DNA from: Ruegeria discodermiae
GTDB lineage: Bacteria > Pseudomonadota > Alphaproteobacteria > Rhodobacterales > Rhodobacteraceae
Direction: 5' to 3'
Assembly (NCBI RefSeq): GCF_030758345.1
Contig: NZ_JAVAMO010000010.1
Location: forward strand, 94,839-158,838
DNA length: 64,000 nt
Part shown: positions 60,947 to 64,000 of the stretch, in pieces
Layout: every line of letters starts with the position of its first letter
Position numbering within the stretch: position 1 is the stretch's first letter
Made by a program: the position numbers and the translations under genes
Notes under the pieces: generated by a model
Told to the model about the DNA's origin: nothing
The model's database searches: none
What the model saw: the letters and a program-made list of their open reading frames with translations, nothing else

Positions 60947-61318
60947 ATGCCAACGATCCAACAGCTGATCCGCAAGCCGCGGCAGCCGAAAGTAAAACGC
61001 TCGAAATCCATGCACCTGGAACAGTGCCCGCAGAAGCGCGGCGTCTGCACCCGGGTCTATACCACCACACCGAAGAAGCCGAACTCGGCGATGCGGAAGG
61101 TTGCCAAGGTGCGCCTGACCAACGGGTTCGAGGTCATCTCGTATATCCCCGGTGAAAGCCACAACCTGCAGGAACACTCGGTTGTTCTGATCCGTGGCGG
61201 TCGTGTAAAAGACCTTCCCGGCGTGCGTTACCACATCCTGCGCGGTGTTCTGGATACTCAGGGCGTCAAAGACCGTAAGCAGCGTCGTTCGAAATACGGC
61301 GCGAAGCGTCCCAAGTAA
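60947..61318 (+). CDS. rpsL: 30S ribosomal protein S12
   Basis: A 123-residue protein of standard S12 length, [20 protein letters not shown] then [20 protein letters not shown] and [15 protein letters not shown]12 sits at the decoding centre of the small subunit; streptomycin-resistance positions occur in the [13 protein letters not shown] and PGVRYH regions and look wild-type. ATG 60947 is the family start. It opens the str operon, 15 bp before rpsG. Confidence 0.98.
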   Translation: MPTIQQLIRKPRQPKVKRSKSMHLEQCPQKRGVCTRVYTTTPKKPNSAMRKVAKVRLTNGFEVISYIPGESHNLQEHSVVLIRGGRVKDLPGVRYHILRGVLDTQGVKDRKQRRSKYGAKRPK

Positions 61319-61333
61319 GAAGGAGAGGCTGAT

Positions 61334-61804
61334 ATGTCACGTCGTCACGCCGCCGAGAAGCGCGAAATCCTGCCCGACGCCAAATTTGGCGACAAGGTGC
61401 TGAGCAAATTCATGAACAACCTGATGATCGACGGCAAGAAGTCGGTCGCAGAGCGTATCGTCTACAACGCGCTGGACCGGGTCGAAACCAAGATCAAACG
61501 CGCCCCCGTCGAAGTGTTCCACGAAGCGCTCGACAACATCAAACCCAGCGTCGAGGTCCGCTCGCGCCGTGTGGGTGGTGCCACCTATCAGGTTCCCGTC
61601 GAAGTGCGCCCCGAGCGCCGCGAAGCGCTGGCCATCCGCTGGCTGATCTCGGCCTCGCGCAACCGCAACGAAAACACGATGGAAGAACGCCTCGCCGGTG
61701 AGCTGCTGGACGCAGTTCAGTCGCGCGGTACCGCCGTGAAAAAGCGCGAAGACACCCACAAGATGGCCGAGGCGAACAAAGCCTTCAGCCATTATCGCTG
61801 GTAA
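61334..61804 (+). CDS. rpsG: 30S ribosomal protein S7
   Basis: A 156-residue protein of standard S7 length, with [20 protein letters not shown] and [21 protein letters not shown]7 initiates folding of the 3' domain of 16S rRNA and in other bacteria represses its own operon. An AAGGAGAGG box precedes the start. It lies between rpsL and fusA as usual. Confidence 0.98.
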   Translation: MSRRHAAEKREILPDAKFGDKVLSKFMNNLMIDGKKSVAERIVYNALDRVETKIKRAPVEVFHEALDNIKPSVEVRSRRVGGATYQVPVEVRPERREALAIRWLISASRNRNENTMEERLAGELLDAVQSRGTAVKKREDTHKMAEANKAFSHYRW

Positions 61805-61823
61805 TCCAGAGGATCTGAGACCT

Positions 61824-63941
61824 ATGGCACGCGAATATACACTGAACCATTACCGCAACTTCGGTATCATGGCGCATATCGATGCAGGTAAAACCACCTG
61901 TTCCGAGCGTATCCTGTATTACACAGGCAAATCCCACAACATCGGTGAGGTGCACGATGGCGCAGCCACCATGGACTGGATGGAGCAGGAGCAGGAACGC
62001 GGCATCACCATCACCTCGGCTGCGACCACCACCTTCTGGGAGCGCACCGAGGACGGTAAGACCGCCGACAGCCCCAAGCACCGCCTGAACATCATCGACA
62101 CCCCCGGCCACGTGGACTTCACCATCGAAGTTGAACGTTCGCTGGCGGTTCTCGACGGTGCTGTCTGTGTTCTCGACGCCAATGCCGGTGTTGAGCCGCA
62201 GACCGAAACCGTGTGGCGTCAGGCTGACCGCTACAAGGTTCCGCGTATGGTCTTCGTCAACAAAATGGACAAGATCGGCGCCGACTTCTTCAATTGTGTT
62301 GAGATGATCGAAGACCGCACCGGCGCGCGCGCCGTTCCGGTTGGTATCCCGATCGGTGCCGAAACCGAGCTGGAAGGTCTGATCGACCTAGTCACCATGG
62401 AAGAATGGCTGTGGCAGGGCGAAGATCTGGGTGCGTCCTGGGTCAAGGCTCCGATCCGTGACAGCCTGAAAGACATGGCCGAGGAATGGCGCGGCAAGAT
62501 GATCGAAGCGGCCGTCGAAATGGACGACGACGCGATGATGGAATACCTGGAAGGCAACGAACCCGACGTGCCGACCCTGCGCGCGCTGCTGCGCAAGGGC
62601 ACGCTGGAAATCGCCTTCGTTCCGGTTCTGGGTGGCTCTGCCTTCAAGAACAAAGGTGTTCAGCCGCTCTTGAACGCGGTGATCGACTATCTGCCCAGCC
62701 CGCTGGACGTTGTCGATTACATGGGCTTCAAACCCGGTGACGAAACCGAAGAGCGTAACATCGCCCGCCGCGCGGATGATGACATGGCGTTCTCGGGTCT
62801 GGCGTTCAAAATCATGAACGACCCCTTTGTTGGCTCGCTGACCTTCACTCGCATCTACTCGGGCACCCTGGCCAAGGGCGATACGCTCATGAACTCGACC
62901 AAGGGCAAGAAAGAGCGCATCGGTCGTATGATGATGATGCACTCCAATGACCGCGAAGAGATCACCGAAGCGTTTGCAGGCGACATCATCGCGCTGGCCG
63001 GTCTGAAAGACACCACCACAGGTGACACGCTCTGTGCGGTCAACGACCCGGTGGTTCTTGAAACTATGACCTTCCCCGATCCGGTGATCGAGATTGCGGT
63101 TGAGCCGAAAACCAAGGCCGACCAGGAGAAGATGTCCCAAGGTCTGGGCCGTCTGGCCGCCGAAGACCCGTCCTTCCGCGTGGAGACTGACCTCGAAAGC
63201 GGTCAGACCATCATGAAGGGCATGGGCGAACTTCACCTGGACATCCTGGTGGATCGCCTCAAGCGTGAATTCAAGGTCGAGGCCAATATCGGTGCGCCGC
63301 AGGTGGCTTACCGTGAGACCATCGGTCACGAGGTCGAGCATACCTACACCCACAAGAAACAGTCGGGTGGGTCTGGTCAGTTCGCCGAGGTGAAGATGAT
63401 CATCTCGCCGACAGAGCCGGGCGAAGGTTACTCGTTCGAGAGCCGCATTGTTGGAGGCGCCGTGCCCAAGGAATACATCCCGGGCGTTGAAAAAGGCATC
63501 AACTCGGTCATGGATAGCGGCCCGCTGGCTGGCTTCCCGGTGATCGACTTCAAGGTGGCCCTGATCGACGGTAAGTTCCACGACGTGGACTCCAGCGTGC
63601 TGGCCTTCGAAATCGCGGCCCGTATGTGCATGCGTGAAGGTATGCGCAAAGCTGGTGCGAAACTGCTGGAACCGATCATGAAGGTCGAAGTGATCACCCC
63701 GGAAGAATATACCGGCGGTATCATCGGCGACCTGACCTCGCGTCGGGGCCAGGTGTCCGGTCAGGAAAACCGCGGCAACGCAATCGCAATCGACGCGTTT
63801 GTGCCGCTGGCCAACATGTTCGGCTACATCAACACCCTGCGTTCGATGTCGTCGGGCCGCGCCCAGTTCACCATGCAGTTCGACCATTACGACCCGGTGC
63901 CGCAGAACATCAGCGACGAGATCCAGTCGAAATACGCATAA
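61824..63941 (+). CDS. fusA: Elongation factor G
   Basis: A 705-residue translocase GTPase. The G1 loop is [20 protein letters not shown]3 is [15 protein letters not shown], and G4 is [11 protein letters not shown]; domains II-V follow, ending in the usual [17 protein letters not shown] drives movement of tRNA and mRNA through the ribosome and also recycles ribosomes. It is preceded by GAGGATCTGAG and comes 19 bp after rpsG. A hairpin and the next gene's ribosome binding site follow. Confidence 0.98.
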   Translation: MAREYTLNHYRNFGIMAHIDAGKTTCSERILYYTGKSHNIGEVHDGAATMDWMEQEQERGITITSAATTTFWERTEDGKTADSPKHRLNIIDTPGHVDFTIEVERSLAVLDGAVCVLDANAGVEPQTETVWRQADRYKVPRMVFVNKMDKIGADFFNCVEMIEDRTGARAVPVGIPIGAETELEGLIDLVTMEEWLWQGEDLGASWVKAPIRDSLKDMAEEWRGKMIEAAVEMDDDAMMEYLEGNEPDVPTLRALLRKGTLEIAFVPVLGGSAFKNKGVQPLLNAVIDYLPSPLDVVDYMGFKPGDETEERNIARRADDDMAFSGLAFKIMNDPFVGSLTFTRIYSGTLAKGDTLMNSTKGKKERIGRMMMMHSNDREEITEAFAGDIIALAGLKDTTTGDTLCAVNDPVVLETMTFPDPVIEIAVEPKTKADQEKMSQGLGRLAAEDPSFRVETDLESGQTIMKGMGELHLDILVDRLKREFKVEANIGAPQVAYRETIGHEVEHTYTHKKQSGGSGQFAEVKMIISPTEPGEGYSFESRIVGGAVPKEYIPGVEKGINSVMDSGPLAGFPVIDFKVALIDGKFHDVDSSVLAFEIAARMCMREGMRKAGAKLLEPIMKVEVITPEEYTGGIIGDLTSRRGQVSGQENRGNAIAIDAFVPLANMFGYINTLRSMSSGRAQFTMQFDHYDPVPQNISDEIQSKYA

Positions 63942-63953
63942 GAGAAGTTTTGA

Positions 63954-63976
63954 GGGAGCCCACAGGCAGGGCTCCC
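63954..63976 (+). terminator. Hairpin after fusA
   Basis: GGGAGCCC (63954-63961) and GGGCTCCC (63969-63976) form a perfect 8-bp stem with a 7-nt loop, followed by TTCATT. The T-tract is weak, so it may be an attenuator or leader structure between fusA and the next gene rather than a full terminator. Confidence 0.55.
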
Positions 63977-63989
63977 TTCATTCCCGAAA

Positions 63990-63995
63990 AAGGAG
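63990..63995 (+). promoter_or_regulatory. Ribosome binding site of the next gene (probably tuf)
   Basis: AAGGAG lies four bases before the AT that ends the window; if the next base is G, an ATG starts at 63999. In Rhodobacterales the gene after fusA is usually tuf (EF-Tu), so this box is probably its ribosome binding site. The gene itself is outside the window. Confidence 0.6.
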
Positions 63996-64000
63996 GCCAT

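Noticed and set aside
63954..63976. Clear Rho-independent terminator after fusA
   Set aside because: The stem is strong but the following T-tract is poor and the next gene's ribosome binding site is only 14 bases away, so read-through to the next str-operon gene is likely.

Overview
The window looks like chromosome of an alphaproteobacterium of the Rhodobacterales (Roseobacter group). The backbone is GC-rich. The order hisD, UPF0262, low-molecular-weight phosphatase, infA, maf, a short ribonuclease E/G, yacG and tRNA-Phe is typical of that group, as are many of the catabolic genes. The organism assignment is inferred from gene content and order, not from a search.

Layout. (1) 1-5.7 kb: conserved housekeeping block ending in tRNA-Phe(GAA). 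(2) 5.7-12.6 kb: an AT-richer insertion starting at the tRNA 3' end. It carries a tightly packed run of HerA/FtsK-type ATPase, NurA nuclease with an inserted zinc ribbon, DNA methyltransferase and YaaC-like protein, then a terminator and a serine resolvase with a recognisable res site. This is the best candidate for a poorly described system, probably anti-phage or anti-plasmid. (3) 12.9-22 kb: metabolic and small conserved genes (YtoQ, GMC oxidoreductase, GST, FAD dehydrogenase, sulfatase-superfamily hydrolase, Gph) plus a candidate structured non-coding RNA before the sulfatase. (4) 22.1-31.2 kb: hemP with a palindromic operator, a kinase/M23/aminotransferase triple fusion, copA-cueR with a textbook CueR promoter, and a racemase-GntR pair. 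(5) 31.3-42.7 kb: a TPP enzyme behind a 28-bp palindrome, a TetR-controlled DUF1348/PNPOx pair with three operator copies, and an Atu-like acyl-CoA carboxylase/dehydrogenase operon.

(6) 42.8-50.8 kb: LprI-like protein, an SDR lacking the usual Tyr/Lys, and a LysR regulator divergent from a 1068-residue self-sufficient reductive dehalogenase (cobalamin-type RdhA, two [4Fe-4S], FMN/NAD reductase, [2Fe-2S]); then two hydrolases. (7) 50.9-54.8 kb: molybdenum hydroxylase operon (FAD, [2Fe-2S] and molybdopterin subunits plus a MoaD-like protein) whose active-site loop is neither form I nor form II CO dehydrogenase. (8) 54.9-60.6 kb: lipoprotein, APC permease, YHYH protein, DMT transporter and two paralogous glycosyltransferase-like genes. 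(9) 60.7-64 kb: the str operon (rpsL, rpsG, fusA) with a strong promoter; the window ends at the ribosome binding site of the next gene, probably tuf.
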